In this document: piece after piece, positions 36,057 to 45,340 of the stretch | How positions within the stretch are numbered: the first letter of the stretch is position 1 | How the letters are laid out: the number at the start of each line of letters is the position of its first letter | From: Cytobacillus oceanisediminis 2691 | GTDB lineage: Bacteria > Bacillota > Bacilli > Bacillales > Cytobacillaceae | Length of the DNA: 64,000 bases | Direction of reading: 5' to 3' | Assembly: GCF_007678455.1 (NCBI RefSeq) | Contig: NZ_VEEP01000009.1 | Location: 32,172 to 96,171 of the forward strand | Translations under genes and position numbers: made by a program | The notes under the pieces: generated by a model | The model's database searches: none | Told to the model about the DNA's origin: nothing | Seen by the model: the letters and a program-made list of their open reading frames with translations, nothing else

Positions 36057-36305
36057 ATGAAACTGACAATATGGTCATACACAAAAAGATATAATATTAA
36101 AGCTCAATTTGACAAGTATCCTAACTCCGTAGTTATTTTCCGCCAAATCAAAGATTATTACTTCGTTTATACTGTTAACTGGGCCATAAGTGATCCTTTG
36201 GTTACGAAAAGTGCATTAGAGGAAATGGAATTGCTTCTCAACAGTGAACTTGGTACTCTGGATGAATACCGCCTTAGAAAGGTTTTTCACCAGGATTATG
36301 AATGA
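36057..36305 (+). CDS. Uncharacterised small protein
   Basis: 82 residues, ATG preceded by GATGGAGATAATCT. Mixed beta/alpha, aromatic-rich first half (IWSYTKRYNIKAQFDKY, YYFVYTVNW). No recognised family. The 219 bp before it (35837-36056) hold no gene that I can support. Confidence 0.55.
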   Translation: MKLTIWSYTKRYNIKAQFDKYPNSVVIFRQIKDYYFVYTVNWAISDPLVTKSALEEMELLLNSELGTLDEYRLRKVFHQDYE

Positions 36306-36387
36306 TTTATTTTTAAATAATTAACCATTTACAATTTCGGACAATTGCTTTAAGATAATTTTGGAAACAACAACTGCATAGATTTTT

Positions 36388-36469
36388 GCACTAGGGGAGC
36401 TTTTTGCTGAGAAGAACTTTGTTCTGACCCTTATTACTCGATCTGGATAATACCAGCGTGGGGAAGTGC
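36388..36469 (+). promoter_or_regulatory. TPP riboswitch (THI element)
   Basis: Conserved blocks in order: CTAGGGGAGC, GCTGAGA, GACCCTT, then GATCTGGATAATACCAGCG and GGGGAAGTGC. P1 forms by GCACT (36388-36392) with AGTGC (36465-36469). Aptamer for thiamine pyrophosphate controlling ykoFEDC. Confidence 0.93.
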
Positions 36470-36496
36470 GGGAGAAACTCATCGTTCCCCTTTTTT
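36460..36496 (+). terminator. Possible first hairpin of the TPP expression platform
   Basis: GGGGAA (36460-36465) can pair with TTCCCC (36485-36490), followed by T6. The left arm belongs to the aptamer's conserved 3' part, so this pairing competes with ligand-bound folding. Confidence 0.35.
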
Positions 36497-36513
36497 ATAA
36501 GCGATAGTATTCG

Positions 36514-36551
36514 ACTGCATCCATCACGCTGGATGCAGTTTTTGTTTTTCC
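36514..36551 (+). terminator. Riboswitch-controlled intrinsic terminator
   Basis: ACTGCATCC / GGATGCAGT perfect stem with 8-nt loop, then TTTTTGTTTTT; 31 nt before ykoF. Confidence 0.85.
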
Positions 36552-36581
36552 GAGACTTAAAAAAAGGGAGTCGTTGAGAAA

Positions 36582-37184
36582 ATGGAAAAGAATTTGTGCG
36601 GTACAAGCGAGATTACTGGGGCAAGATTTTCGATTTACCCCATGTCAGACAGATTCGTGGAAATAATCCTGTCAGCACTGAAAGAAGTAGACACAACAAA
36701 AGTATGGATGAAGACAGATGATATTAGCACCTGTGCACGCGGGCGGTCTGAACATGTATTTGATGTTGTTAAAGCAATCTTTTTAAATGCTTCAAAAGGC
36801 GGAGACCATGTAGTCCTGAATGCTACCTTTTCAAATGGATGCCCTGGCGATTCTGCAGGCGATACCTTGATGGCAGAAGACTCCATATTGCTAAATGAAA
36901 AACTCTCAAACAGCATCAGCCAGGAAGTTGCCTGCCAGTTCGCACTCTATCCACTGGGAATAGCGAATTATATGGAGGTAATCATGGATCAAATTAAGAC
37001 CGTTGAGGAACAAGGTGTGTTCGGTGGCGGAGTGCATTATGCCTCCAGGCTTGATGGGGATGCGAACCAGGTATTCACTGGTTTAGAAAAAGCATTTGAC
37101 GGAGCGAGGTCCAGTGATTCTTCCCATATTGTAATGACTGTAACCATGTCAGCAAATAGTCCTTCAAGAAAGGAGGCAAAATAA
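36582..37184 (+). CDS. ykoF: Thiamine/HMP-binding protein YkoF
   Basis: 200 residues made of two similar ferredoxin-like halves, each opening with a segment of the type ARFSIYPMSDRFVEIIL and CQFALYPLGIANYMEVI. YkoF binds thiamine and hydroxymethylpyrimidine. First gene of the ykoFEDC operon behind the TPP riboswitch; site GGGAG about 11 nt from the ATG. Confidence 0.92.
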   Translation: MEKNLCGTSEITGARFSIYPMSDRFVEIILSALKEVDTTKVWMKTDDISTCARGRSEHVFDVVKAIFLNASKGGDHVVLNATFSNGCPGDSAGDTLMAEDSILLNEKLSNSISQEVACQFALYPLGIANYMEVIMDQIKTVEEQGVFGGGVHYASRLDGDANQVFTGLEKAFDGARSSDSSHIVMTVTMSANSPSRKEAK

Positions 37185-37780
37185 TGATCGAAAATTGGAA
37201 ACTTCGTGAAGTGATTGTGTTATCCGTCCTTGCAGTCGTTTTCGGTGTCGTGTACCTGCTTTTTTTACAGGTGGGAAATGTTCTGGTCGGGTTATTCGGT
37301 ATGATAGGCTATGATTTGATTTTTGGTATTTGGTTCATTGTTTCAATCATCGCTGCCTATATCATCAGAAAGCCTGGAGCAGCTGTACTGTCCGAGACCA
37401 TAGCGGCCATAATAGAAGTTATGCTTGGAAATGCCGTAGGACCAAGACTGATCCTTGCAGGTCTTATTCAGGGACTGGGAGCTGAAGCAGTCTTCGCCGC
37501 AACAAAATGGAAAAGCTACTCAACATGGGTACTGATTACTGCAGGTATGGGATCTTCCATCACCAGTTTTGTCTGGGGATATTTTTTGGGAGGATTTTCT
37601 GCTTTATCCCCAGGCTATGTGGCAGCAATGTTTTTTGTAAGATTATTAAGCGGGGCACTGCTAGCCGGACTATCAGGCAAATACATAAGTGACAGCCTTG
37701 CCAGGACCGGGGCACTGAATAGCTTCCCTCTTGGAAAAGAAGCAAGAAAGGAAAAGCTTGCCGATGAGCGGCCAGCATAA
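37184..37780 (+). CDS. ykoE: ECF transporter S component YkoE (thiamine precursor)
   Basis: 198 residues, about five to six membrane helices (VIVLSVLAVVFGVVYLLFL at the start). The substrate-binding S component of an energy-coupling-factor transporter, likely for HMP or a thiamine precursor, by synteny with ykoF, ykoD and ykoC. The TAATG overlap with ykoF and AGAAAGGAGG site indicate coupling. Confidence 0.9.
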   Translation: MIENWKLREVIVLSVLAVVFGVVYLLFLQVGNVLVGLFGMIGYDLIFGIWFIVSIIAAYIIRKPGAAVLSETIAAIIEVMLGNAVGPRLILAGLIQGLGAEAVFAATKWKSYSTWVLITAGMGSSITSFVWGYFLGGFSALSPGYVAAMFFVRLLSGALLAGLSGKYISDSLARTGALNSFPLGKEARKEKLADERPA

Positions 37781-39434
37781 GACTCCCTTGCTTGAAGTCT
37801 CCAATTTAAACTTCAAGTTTGAGGACGATTCCATACTTGAAAATATCTCTTTTAATATTAATGAAAATGAGAACATTTTTATACTTGGTCCAAGCGGTTC
37901 CGGGAAAAGCACCCTCGCTTATTGTCTAAATAATCTTTATCCAGACTCTATCGGCGGAATCAAAACTGGAAGCATCCAATATAAAGGCCTTGAGATCTCC
38001 TCGTTCGCTCCTGGAGAGATCAATCAAAAAATCGGTTTGGTCATGCAGGATCCAGATTCTCAATTCTGCATGCAGACAGTTGAAGAAGAATTAATCTTTA
38101 TACTTGAGAACATCAGGCTTCCGAGAACCGAATTTGAACAAAGGATACGTAATGCTCTTGGACTGGTGGATATGCTTCCCATGAAGAAGCGTGTGATACA
38201 AAGCCTTTCAGGAGGACAAAAACAAAAGCTCGCGATTGCCTGTGCACTGGCTATGGAGCCAGAGATGCTAATCCTTGATGAGCCAACTGCAAACCTTGAT
38301 CCCGCCTCCAGTTTTGAACTTGTCAGGACGCTAAAAAGCTTGAAAAAGCAACGCCCATTCAGTATCCTTGTCATCGAACATAATCTTGATTATTGGCAGG
38401 ATTTCATGGATCGCTGCCTGATTTTAAACACTGAGGGTGAATTGATATTTGATGGACCTGAAGGGATTTGTTTTTCCGATTATGCAGAAATGCTGGCGAA
38501 GGAAGGAATCTGGCTCCCCAGGGCTGTAGATGCTGGTTTAAGATTGCGAAATGCCGGGTTGCTCACAACCTCTTCCCTGCCCATTACAATCGCTGAAATC
38601 ATCAGGAAGACAGACGATTTCCAAAAATGTCTCCAGCTCCTCTCAGGTAAAGAGCACAGGAAAAGAGACGATCACTCTGCATTCATTTTCGAAACCAATG
38701 GTGTCGGCTATGTAAAAACCAACAAAGCAATCATTGAAAACATCAGTTTGTCTATAAAGGAAGGGGAATTTATAGCAATAGCAGGATCCAACGGCTCGGG
38801 CAAGACGACCTTTTCAAGATGTCTGTCAGGCCTTCTCGAATTTGAAGGAGAAATAAAATTTTATGGAAAATGGTTAGATGATTGGCTTGAAACATCTAAA
38901 TGGAGAAAAATGGGCTATGTTTTCCAAAACCCGGAACATCAATTCATCACGGATTCAGTAAAAGAGGAAATCTTTTATAGCTTGAAGGGGCAAAACAAAC
39001 ATGAGCAAAACGATAGATTAAAAGAAATTTTGAAACTCCTGCGGATGGAGGATAAGGAATACAGCCACCCCTTTTCATTAAGCCAGGGTCAAAAGAGGAG
39101 ATTAAGTGTAGCGACGATGCTCGTCAATGGTCAGGAAGTCATTCTCCTGGACGAACCAACATTCGGCCAGGATGCCAATACAGCGAAAGAACTGATTGAT
39201 CTCATAAAAAAGGCTTTACCCGAAACAGGCTGTATCATCATGATCACCCATGATATGGATATCATCGAGCAGCATGCAGATAAAGTGTTGGTGATGGACG
39301 GAGGAAAAATGCTATTTTACGATACTCCCCATCTCCTTTGGAGCCAATCAGATCTATTGGCCAGGGCTAACCTCAGGCTGCCGTTCGTCAAGGAACTGGA
39401 AATGTATCTGGAGGGAAGTTATCTTGCTAAATAA
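37764..39434 (+). CDS. ykoD: ECF transporter duplicated ATPase YkoD
   Basis: 556 residues from the ATG at 37764 (an upstream frame start at 37731 is less likely). Two ABC ATPase domains in one chain, with Walker A GPSGSGKST and GSNGSGKTT, signatures LSGGQKQK and LSQGQKRR, and Walker B MLILDEPT and VILLDEPT. It powers the YkoE/YkoC transporter. Overlaps ykoE by 17 nt. Confidence 0.93.
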   Translation: MSGQHKTPLLEVSNLNFKFEDDSILENISFNINENENIFILGPSGSGKSTLAYCLNNLYPDSIGGIKTGSIQYKGLEISSFAPGEINQKIGLVMQDPDSQFCMQTVEEELIFILENIRLPRTEFEQRIRNALGLVDMLPMKKRVIQSLSGGQKQKLAIACALAMEPEMLILDEPTANLDPASSFELVRTLKSLKKQRPFSILVIEHNLDYWQDFMDRCLILNTEGELIFDGPEGICFSDYAEMLAKEGIWLPRAVDAGLRLRNAGLLTTSSLPITIAEIIRKTDDFQKCLQLLSGKEHRKRDDHSAFIFETNGVGYVKTNKAIIENISLSIKEGEFIAIAGSNGSGKTTFSRCLSGLLEFEGEIKFYGKWLDDWLETSKWRKMGYVFQNPEHQFITDSVKEEIFYSLKGQNKHEQNDRLKEILKLLRMEDKEYSHPFSLSQGQKRRLSVATMLVNGQEVILLDEPTFGQDANTAKELIDLIKKALPETGCIIMITHDMDIIEQHADKVLVMDGGKMLFYDTPHLLWSQSDLLARANLRLPFVKELEMYLEGSYLAK

Positions 39435-40200
39435 CATGAATCCCAGTTTGAAGGCTTTTAGTGTCCTGATCGGCATCATCATGCTTTCTGTGTTTTTTGA
39501 TCCCATCACTCCATTGATTAGTCTTATATTAACGGTAGCAATCACTTTTGTTTTGGGCAAAGTCAGCTTAAAGAGATGGATTCTGCTATTCTCACCTTTC
39601 ATTTTTATGAGTATTGTCTATGTCTGGTCATCCCTTTTGTTTCCACGGACATATCCTGGAGACAATATCATCTGGCAATGGCAGTTCATTTCGATCACTT
39701 CAGAGGGTCTCCTGCGAAGTTTGGCACTGGGATTAAGAATATTGAGTTTCGCCTCTCTCTCACTTTTATTTGTCCTGACGACAAATCCCATCCGCTTTCT
39801 TCACAGTTTGATGCAGCAATGCAGGCTATCACCCAAATTGGCCTATTCCATCATGGCTGGGTATCAATTCCTTCCTTTGATAAAGGAAGAGTTTGAGATT
39901 ATCAGGAATGCTCACCGTGTGCGGGGAGCAGGGAGATCAAGAACCATAATGGATAAAATCAGGCAAATCAAGAAATATACCATCCCTTTGCTTGCAAACG
40001 GGATCAGAAAAGCAGAGAGAACAGCGATTGCGATGGAGTCAAAAGGTTTTACAGGGGATAAAAACAGAGAGTATTATCATATCATCACTATTTCAAAAAA
40101 AGACTGGCTGCTTTCCTGTGTGCTCGTCAGCATTGTATTTATCAGCATAACTGTTTCTTTTCTGTTCGGCTATCTGAATTTCTATAATGGTCAGCTATGA
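39424..40200 (+). CDS. ykoC: ECF transporter T component YkoC
   Basis: 258 residues, membrane protein with about five helices and the cytoplasmic coupling motifs AHRVRGAG and AMESKGFTG, typical of CbiQ/EcfT T components. TTG 39424 has GGAGG 9 nt upstream and overlaps the ykoD end by 11 nt; ATG 39436 is an alternative. Last gene of the operon. Confidence 0.9.
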   Translation: MLNNMNPSLKAFSVLIGIIMLSVFFDPITPLISLILTVAITFVLGKVSLKRWILLFSPFIFMSIVYVWSSLLFPRTYPGDNIIWQWQFISITSEGLLRSLALGLRILSFASLSLLFVLTTNPIRFLHSLMQQCRLSPKLAYSIMAGYQFLPLIKEEFEIIRNAHRVRGAGRSRTIMDKIRQIKKYTIPLLANGIRKAERTAIAMESKGFTGDKNREYYHIITISKKDWLLSCVLVSIVFISITVSFLFGYLNFYNGQL

Positions 40201-40236
40201 ACAAACCCAGCACCTAATTAAAGGTGCTGGGTTTGT
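40201..40236. terminator. Bidirectional terminator between ykoC and the cytochrome gene
   Basis: Perfect 15-bp stem from ACAAACCCAGCACCT and its complement with a 6-nt loop. Confidence 0.85.
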
Positions 40237-40243
40237 CCCGTCT

Positions 40244-41176
40244 TTATTTCTTTACACTAACCAGTGCTTCCCAGTCGATTGTTCCGTTCTTAATCTGCTC
40301 ACGTTTTTCTTTATTCATGATATCCGCTGGTCTGCCGCCTTTTGGCCAGTCTCCTTCATGCCCAGTGAATTCTGGTCTGTCATGTGAAAGGATATACGCC
40401 GCTACATCGATTGCCTGCTGGTCAGTCAAAGTGCCTCCCTGTCCCTTAGGCATATTCTTCTGGACATATCCTGCCATTTTAGTCAGTCGTGACATTCCCG
40501 CTCCATCATTGAAGGAATGTTCACCCCAGACAGCCGGCCCAGTATTAGTACCAGTTCCTCCTCCATCTGCTGCATGGCAAGCCGCACATGATTGTGCATA
40601 AACCTTTTCTCCATCCTCTATGCTTGGAACAGGAAATTGTTTTGGCTCTTTTGCAGCTCTCCAGGGAATATCCGCCCCTGAAGGTACTCCTTCAGACATA
40701 TAATGCAAATAAGCAATCATCGCTCTCATTTCTTTACTGTCTTCAGGAATCATCTTTCCATTCATGCTGCGGATCATACAGCCATTAATTCGATCTTCAA
40801 GTGTATATACTTCTCCTTCACGAGGCCTGTACTCTGGATAGACAGCAGTGAGCCCAATCATTGGCGCCTCATCCTTGACTGTGCCTCCGTTTGCGTGGCA
40901 GCTTGCACAGGATAAATTATTGCCTACATACTCATCGGCGAGGGTATTTGTTTCCATCATTAAGTCATATCCATATTTGATGCTTTCACCCAGCGGCCCA
41001 TCTGGAACATCCTCCATGCTTGGCGGATTGAATTCAATGGTATTGCTTGCTGTCCCTTCTGACTGCTGAGGAGCAGTTGCTGTTTCAGCAGGTCCGAGAT
41101 CCTGACTGATTTTCCAGCCGACAAATAAAGATCCAAAGATTAAAAAACCAATAATAATTGCTAGACTGTTCTTCAT
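40244..41176 (-). CDS. Membrane-anchored dihaem cytochrome c, SoxA/TsdA-like
   Basis: 310 residues. An N-terminal helix (LAIIIGFLIFGSLFVGWKI) anchors it outside. Two haem-binding motifs: CASCH in NNLSCASCHANGGT and CAACH in YAQSCAACHAADGG. The first half matches thiosulfate dehydrogenase TsdA/SoxA-type cytochromes (YPEYRPREGEVYTLEDRING, then CMIRSMNGK). TsdA converts thiosulfate to tetrathionate or the reverse. The distal ligands needed for that cannot be confirmed by eye, so a general electron carrier is possible. Site GGGAGGAATAATT. Confidence 0.85.
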   Translation of the reverse strand: MKNSLAIIIGFLIFGSLFVGWKISQDLGPAETATAPQQSEGTASNTIEFNPPSMEDVPDGPLGESIKYGYDLMMETNTLADEYVGNNLSCASCHANGGTVKDEAPMIGLTAVYPEYRPREGEVYTLEDRINGCMIRSMNGKMIPEDSKEMRAMIAYLHYMSEGVPSGADIPWRAAKEPKQFPVPSIEDGEKVYAQSCAACHAADGGGTGTNTGPAVWGEHSFNDGAGMSRLTKMAGYVQKNMPKGQGGTLTDQQAIDVAAYILSHDRPEFTGHEGDWPKGGRPADIMNKEKREQIKNGTIDWEALVSVKK

Positions 41177-41290
41177 AATTATTCCTCCCTATGTAATATT
41201 TCCAAATCTGCATTTCATTTTCCCTATACCCATTCTAGTATAAAACGCTTCATTATTTATATATTAAATATGTAAAAATAGTGAAAACTA

Positions 41291-41320
41291 TAAAAATAGG
41301 AACTGGAATTCTCCAGCTCC
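41291..41320 (-). terminator. Intrinsic terminator of the ferritin-like gene
   Basis: GGAGCTGGA / TCCAGTTCC on the minus strand (one G-U pair), then TATTTTTATAG. Confidence 0.7.
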
Positions 41321-41748
41321 TACTTCTCTTTCCCGTAAAAATAAAGGAACCACACAGCGTGGTTTTGCTCATCATATGCCGCACGTCTGAAAACCTCTTT
41401 TATGACCGGGTCGGCAGCTTCATCACCAATTTCATGATAAAAATCTACCGTCACTTGTTCATCATTAAAGGATGCTTCAAGTCCCTGGATGTAAGTCCTC
41501 GCGCACTCTTCAGTCATCTTAAGCTGAGGCTGCTTTCCCGTAAGAGCGGAATAAATTTGAGAAAACTGTTGCAAATGTTTTTTTTCATCATTCAATATTT
41601 CATTGATTCGCTTTTTCTGTTCTTCATTCGGTGCCATTGCTGCTAGCTCAGCGTAACACTTCGTAGCAGTATATTCTCCATTGATGGCTTTGGTTATGTC
41701 ATTGATTAATTTTTGATTTTGCCTATAATGATCATAATAAGGATACAT
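41320..41748 (-). CDS. Ferritin-like (rubrerythrin-type) diiron protein
   Basis: 142 residues from the ATG at 41748 (GGGGAGGATTGAG); the frame extends to 41832 without a site. Four-helix pattern with diiron-ligand-like residues: EYTATKCYAEL, EILNDEKKHLQQF, QVTVDFYHEI and YDEQNHAVWF. Such proteins may deal with peroxide or iron. Unlinked to other metal genes here. Confidence 0.75.
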   Translation of the reverse strand: MYPYYDHYRQNQKLINDITKAINGEYTATKCYAELAAMAPNEEQKKRINEILNDEKKHLQQFSQIYSALTGKQPQLKMTEECARTYIQGLEASFNDEQVTVDFYHEIGDEAADPVIKEVFRRAAYDEQNHAVWFLYFYGKEK

Positions 41749-41809
41749 CTCAATCCTCCCCAAGTTATTTATAACAGTGTATGGAGAGGATCTGACTGAT
41801 GTGCCTGTA

Positions 41810-42403
41810 TCATGCTTTTCCCTCGTATTCAACGAAGATACCCTTGAAGTATTTCTTTTCTCTTGTCATCTCTATTCCGGATTCTCTCATGTAACGGCCG
41901 GTATCCCGATTCAAATGACAGCCGTCACACAGTCTCTTCCAAGCAGGCGTGAGGAAATCCTGCAGGGCGGCAAGGGATTTGGATTCCGTCCTTACATGTT
42001 CGAATAGGACAATCCTGCCTCCCTTTTTGCATACTCTTTTCATTTCTTTAAATACTTGGCGGGGTTCCTCGACGGAACATAAAACTAGAGTAGCGACCAC
42101 TGTATCGAACTCTCCATCACTAAATGGAAGCGACTCGGCCATCCCCTTATGGAATTCAACTTGCAAACCATTCTTTTCAGCTTGTTCTTGTGCCTGCTCA
42201 AGCATATACGGATTAGGTTCAATGGAAACAAGCCTATCCACTTTTCCTTTTGAATAATATGGATAATTAGCCCCTGTACCTGCACCAATCTCAAGTATTT
42301 TCCCCTCTAGACCAGAAATGATATTTTTCCTCACATGCGCAATCCATCTTTTTTCAAGCGGACTCATTAGCGTGTCATAAAAAGAAGCAAATAATTTTGC
42401 CAC
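41810..42403 (-). CDS. Class I SAM-dependent methyltransferase
   Basis: 197 residues from the GTG at 42403, which has GCGAGGAGCTTTTATT; the ATG at 42436 has no site and lies in a TATATAAT promoter-like stretch. SAM-binding motif I GKILEIGAGTGANYPYY, then SIEPNPYMLEQA, PFSDGEFDTVVATLVLCSV and KKGGRIVLFEHV. The C-terminal third with WKRLCDGCHLNRDT recalls METTL7-like enzymes. Substrate unknown. Confidence 0.87.
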   Translation of the reverse strand: MAKLFASFYDTLMSPLEKRWIAHVRKNIISGLEGKILEIGAGTGANYPYYSKGKVDRLVSIEPNPYMLEQAQEQAEKNGLQVEFHKGMAESLPFSDGEFDTVVATLVLCSVEEPRQVFKEMKRVCKKGGRIVLFEHVRTESKSLAALQDFLTPAWKRLCDGCHLNRDTGRYMRESGIEMTREKKYFKGIFVEYEGKA

Positions 42404-42531
42404 AATAAAAGCTCCTCGCTGTTTTATTTCCCTCATTATATAAAAAATGGCCCCTGATAGCTAATGCCAGGCCAGGTATATCCTTTAAAGAAACAATTGA
42501 TAACGCGAATACGATCTTGGACATGAAGAAA

Positions 42532-42552
42532 GACAGCCGTTATCAGGCTGCC
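42532..42552 (-). terminator. Hairpin after the alcohol dehydrogenase gene
   Basis: CAGCC / GGCTG stem with a 7-nt loop; T-rich but interrupted tail on the minus strand. Confidence 0.45.
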
Positions 42553-42565
42553 TTAGTAAGTCTTA

Positions 42566-43699
42566 TCATGGTTTTAAAACTACTTTTATGCAATCATCTT
42601 TTCGGTCGTTAAATATATCATACCCTTTCGCTGCATCTTCGAGCGGGATTTTGTGGGTAATGATATCAGTTGGGTCGAATTCTCCATTCACAACCATATC
42701 AAAAAGCTTTGGCATGTAATGAATGACCGGAGCCTGTCCCATTTTCATCGTAATATTACGTTCGAAAAATCGGCCAAGCGGGAACATATTATATCTTAAT
42801 CCATATACACCGGTAAGCTGGACTGTACCAAATTTGCGCACAGCTGTATGCGCAATTTCCAGCGCAGAAAGCGTTCCGCCCTGCAGCTTCAATTTTTGTT
42901 CAACTTTTTCCACCACTGATTTTTTCCCATCCATCCCTACACAATCGATGACGACATCCGCCCCGCCATTCGTAAGATCCTGCAGGAATTTCCCTGGATC
43001 ATCCTCCTGAGTGAAATCAAAAATTTCTACATTGTTTGTTTTCCTGGCATGCATAAGCCTATAATCAAGATGGTCAACTGCAATAACTCGTTTTGCCCCT
43101 TTCATCCAGGCAAATTTCTGAGTCATTAGTCCAACAGGTCCGCTTCCCAGGACAATGACAGTATCCCCTTTTTTCACACCTGCATGTTCGACACTCCACC
43201 AGGCTGTTGGTATAACGTCCGATAAAAATAATAAAGATTCATCTTCAAGCTCACAAGATTCAGGTACAACGAAAGAAGTAAAATCAGCATACGGCACCTT
43301 CAAATATTCTGCCTGTCCGCCTGGATGATTACCGTATTGCTCGGTGTAACCAAAATAAGCACCGGTATCTTTGTACTCGTTTGTATTATCACATTGACTT
43401 TCCATTTGGTTTTGACAATAAAAACATTCACCGCATGAAACGTTAAATGGAATGACGACCCTGTCTCCCTTTTTCAAGTTCTCGACACCTGGTCCTACTT
43501 CTTCAACGATCCCCATTGGCTCGTGGCCTATGATGTAGCCTGGCCGCAGCGGCATATTGCCCTGGTAGAGGTGAAGGTCGGACCCACAAATCGCTGTCGA
43601 AGTGATTTTCACGATCATGTCTTTTTCATGCTCAATTTTCGGCGCCTCTACATTTTTGACTTGGACATCTTTAGAACCCTGGTACGTAACTGCTTTCAA
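42566..43699 (-). CDS. Zinc-dependent alcohol dehydrogenase, AdhB-like
   Basis: 377 residues from TTG 43699 (GGGGTGGCGAATA), giving the expected KAVTYQG start; ATG 43714 abuts its site. Catalytic zinc ligands in [13 protein letters not shown] and GHEPMG, structural zinc Cys in [15 protein letters not shown], and NAD motif [12 protein letters not shown]. The long form resembles glutathione-independent formaldehyde dehydrogenases and B. subtilis AdhB. Substrate not determined by sequence. Confidence 0.88.
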   Translation of the reverse strand: MKAVTYQGSKDVQVKNVEAPKIEHEKDMIVKITSTAICGSDLHLYQGNMPLRPGYIIGHEPMGIVEEVGPGVENLKKGDRVVIPFNVSCGECFYCQNQMESQCDNTNEYKDTGAYFGYTEQYGNHPGGQAEYLKVPYADFTSFVVPESCELEDESLLFLSDVIPTAWWSVEHAGVKKGDTVIVLGSGPVGLMTQKFAWMKGAKRVIAVDHLDYRLMHARKTNNVEIFDFTQEDDPGKFLQDLTNGGADVVIDCVGMDGKKSVVEKVEQKLKLQGGTLSALEIAHTAVRKFGTVQLTGVYGLRYNMFPLGRFFERNITMKMGQAPVIHYMPKLFDMVVNGEFDPTDIITHKIPLEDAAKGYDIFNDRKDDCIKVVLKP

Positions 43700-43846
43700 T
43701 ATTCGCCACCCCATTCCTATTTAATACATTTAAAGATTTCCCTATCGTTATTCGTAAAAAACACGTTTGGAAGTTTTTCCAATAATTAGCTCAATACATA
43801 ATTGATCTGGCAATAATGCAACTTATTGAATGGAGGTGTTTATGAA

Positions 43847-44047
43847 ATGGAACCGAAACAGCCTGGCAGTAACAGTCTTCCTGACTTCAAGGAGATGACA
43901 GACAGGGTGCATGCAAATCCGGGAACAGGCCCGCAACTGGTCATAAAGACCAGCCTGGATCCCAGTGAAGTCACAGAGGAAAATCCTTATGTCCAATCTG
44001 ATCAACCAACTGATCCGGAAGAATTCAGAAATTACTTCAAGGAGTAG
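43847..44047 (+). CDS. Small acidic protein upstream of csgA
   Basis: 66 residues from the ATG at 43847 (GGAGGTGTTTATGAA). Pro/Asp/Glu-rich and apparently disordered (LDPSEVTEENPYVQSDQPTDPEEF). No family recognised. It ends one base before csgA starts, so both are likely made together in the forespore. Confidence 0.65.
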   Translation: MEPKQPGSNSLPDFKEMTDRVHANPGTGPQLVIKTSLDPSEVTEENPYVQSDQPTDPEEFRNYFKE

Positions 44048-44302
44048 ATGATGGAAAAAACACAGGCCTATCTTCGTGAAATTGTATCCAATTATACAGA
44101 GACATATCCACTCAGCAAGAAAATCTATCAAAGGTTAGAAAGCGAAAATTACGCTTCTGAAGGTGATTTTGTCAAAGTCCTGACAGCTGAGGAAATAGAA
44201 TTTTTGAATAAGATCTTACCGGAAGCGATTGAGTATGCGAATAATGAACAGGATGAAAAACGCGCCTATCAGCTAAACGAAGTATATGAGCTTCTATATT
44301 GA
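44048..44302 (+). CDS. csgA: Sporulation-specific SASP-type protein CsgA
   Basis: 84 residues. The pattern AYLREIVSNYTET, SEGDFVKVLTAEEIEFLNKI and NNEQDEKRAYQLNEVYELL closely follows B. subtilis CsgA, a sigma-G-dependent forespore protein. The second ATG (44051) has better spacing from AAGGAG. Co-transcribed with the small gene before it. Confidence 0.85.
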   Translation: MMEKTQAYLREIVSNYTETYPLSKKIYQRLESENYASEGDFVKVLTAEEIEFLNKILPEAIEYANNEQDEKRAYQLNEVYELLY

Positions 44303-44330
44303 AAATCTGGAAATCTTCTCCCGAAAACGA

Positions 44331-44361
44331 AAAAACAGCAGGAATGAATCCTGCTGTTTTT
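44331..44361. terminator. Bidirectional terminator between csgA and yihY
   Basis: AAAAACAGCAGGA / TCCTGCTGTTTTT perfect 13-bp stem. Confidence 0.85.
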
Positions 44362-45223
44362 AACCGTTGGCTGAAGCTGTATGTTCCTCATCAATTGCTT
44401 CTTCGCCCGTCTTTTCCCGATGGTAAATTGCATTGATTTCACCGCCGAGCACAAGCGCCAACCCTGTCAGGAACAACCATAGCATCAACACAATTACGCC
44501 GCCAAGACTTCCGTATGTGGCTGAGTAATTGCCGAAATTGCTGACATAAAATGAAAATCCCAGCGAAATCAACTGCCAGACAATAGTGGCAAAAATTGCC
44601 CCAGGCAGGACGTGTTTGAAAGGATAATGCTTGTTTGGGGCGATTCGGTACAAACCAGTCAATACTGCCACCATGACCACAATCCCGATGACCCACCTGA
44701 TCACATTGAAGATAATATCATATGGTTCAGGAATTGGGATGATTGTTTGTATCGTTTCCAGGATGACATTGCCGAATACCGGGAGCAATAACGCAATGAC
44801 AAAAGCCAGAATCAAACCAATCGTAAGAAAAATTGAGACAAGCCTCGCTTTGATGAAAGATCTTGTTTCCTTTACATCATAGGCAATATTCATTGCTTTC
44901 ATAAAGGCGTTCATACCGTTTGAAGCTGACCAGATTGTCCCGATGATCCCGAAGGTCAAAAGTCCGCCATTTCGCTCACTTACAAGTTTCACCACATTAT
45001 CTCTCAATAATTGCGCAGACTCTTCCGGCAATAACTGATTGACAACATTGATTGCCTTTTGTGGATCGATATTCAAGTAAGGGACGATGGCAATCAACAA
45101 AATCATCATCGGAAACAATGCCAGCATATAATAATATGCTTGCTGGGCAGCAAGTCCAGTTGCACGGTCTTTTTTCAGCTCTCCCAGCAAACTTTTCCCA
45201 TAGTGCTTAAATTTCTCTTTCAC
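44360..45223 (-). CDS. YihY/BrkB-family membrane protein
   Basis: About 287 residues from GTG 45223 (GAGGTGCGTTTA) or GTG 45232 (GGAGAAATGAG). Six membrane helices; family features GLAAQQAYYYMLALFPMMIL and GTIWSASNGMNAFMKAMNIAY. Function is not established in Firmicutes. Confidence 0.87.
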   Translation of the reverse strand: MKEKFKHYGKSLLGELKKDRATGLAAQQAYYYMLALFPMMILLIAIVPYLNIDPQKAINVVNQLLPEESAQLLRDNVVKLVSERNGGLLTFGIIGTIWSASNGMNAFMKAMNIAYDVKETRSFIKARLVSIFLTIGLILAFVIALLLPVFGNVILETIQTIIPIPEPYDIIFNVIRWVIGIVVMVAVLTGLYRIAPNKHYPFKHVLPGAIFATIVWQLISLGFSFYVSNFGNYSATYGSLGGVIVLMLWLFLTGLALVLGGEINAIYHREKTGEEAIDEEHTASANG

Positions 45224-45311
45224 TAAACGCACCTCATTTCTCCATTGCAATATGCTTGTCTTTTCCCCGACTTCAGGAGTTTTAATCCTGATTAAAATAT
45301 CGGTAAAATAA

Positions 45312-45334
45312 AAAAGACCATCCCTGGTCTTTTT
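45312..45334 (-). terminator. Intrinsic terminator of yteA
   Basis: AAAAGACCA / TGGTCTTTT stem with TCCC loop. Confidence 0.8.
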
Positions 45335-45340
45335 AAAAAT

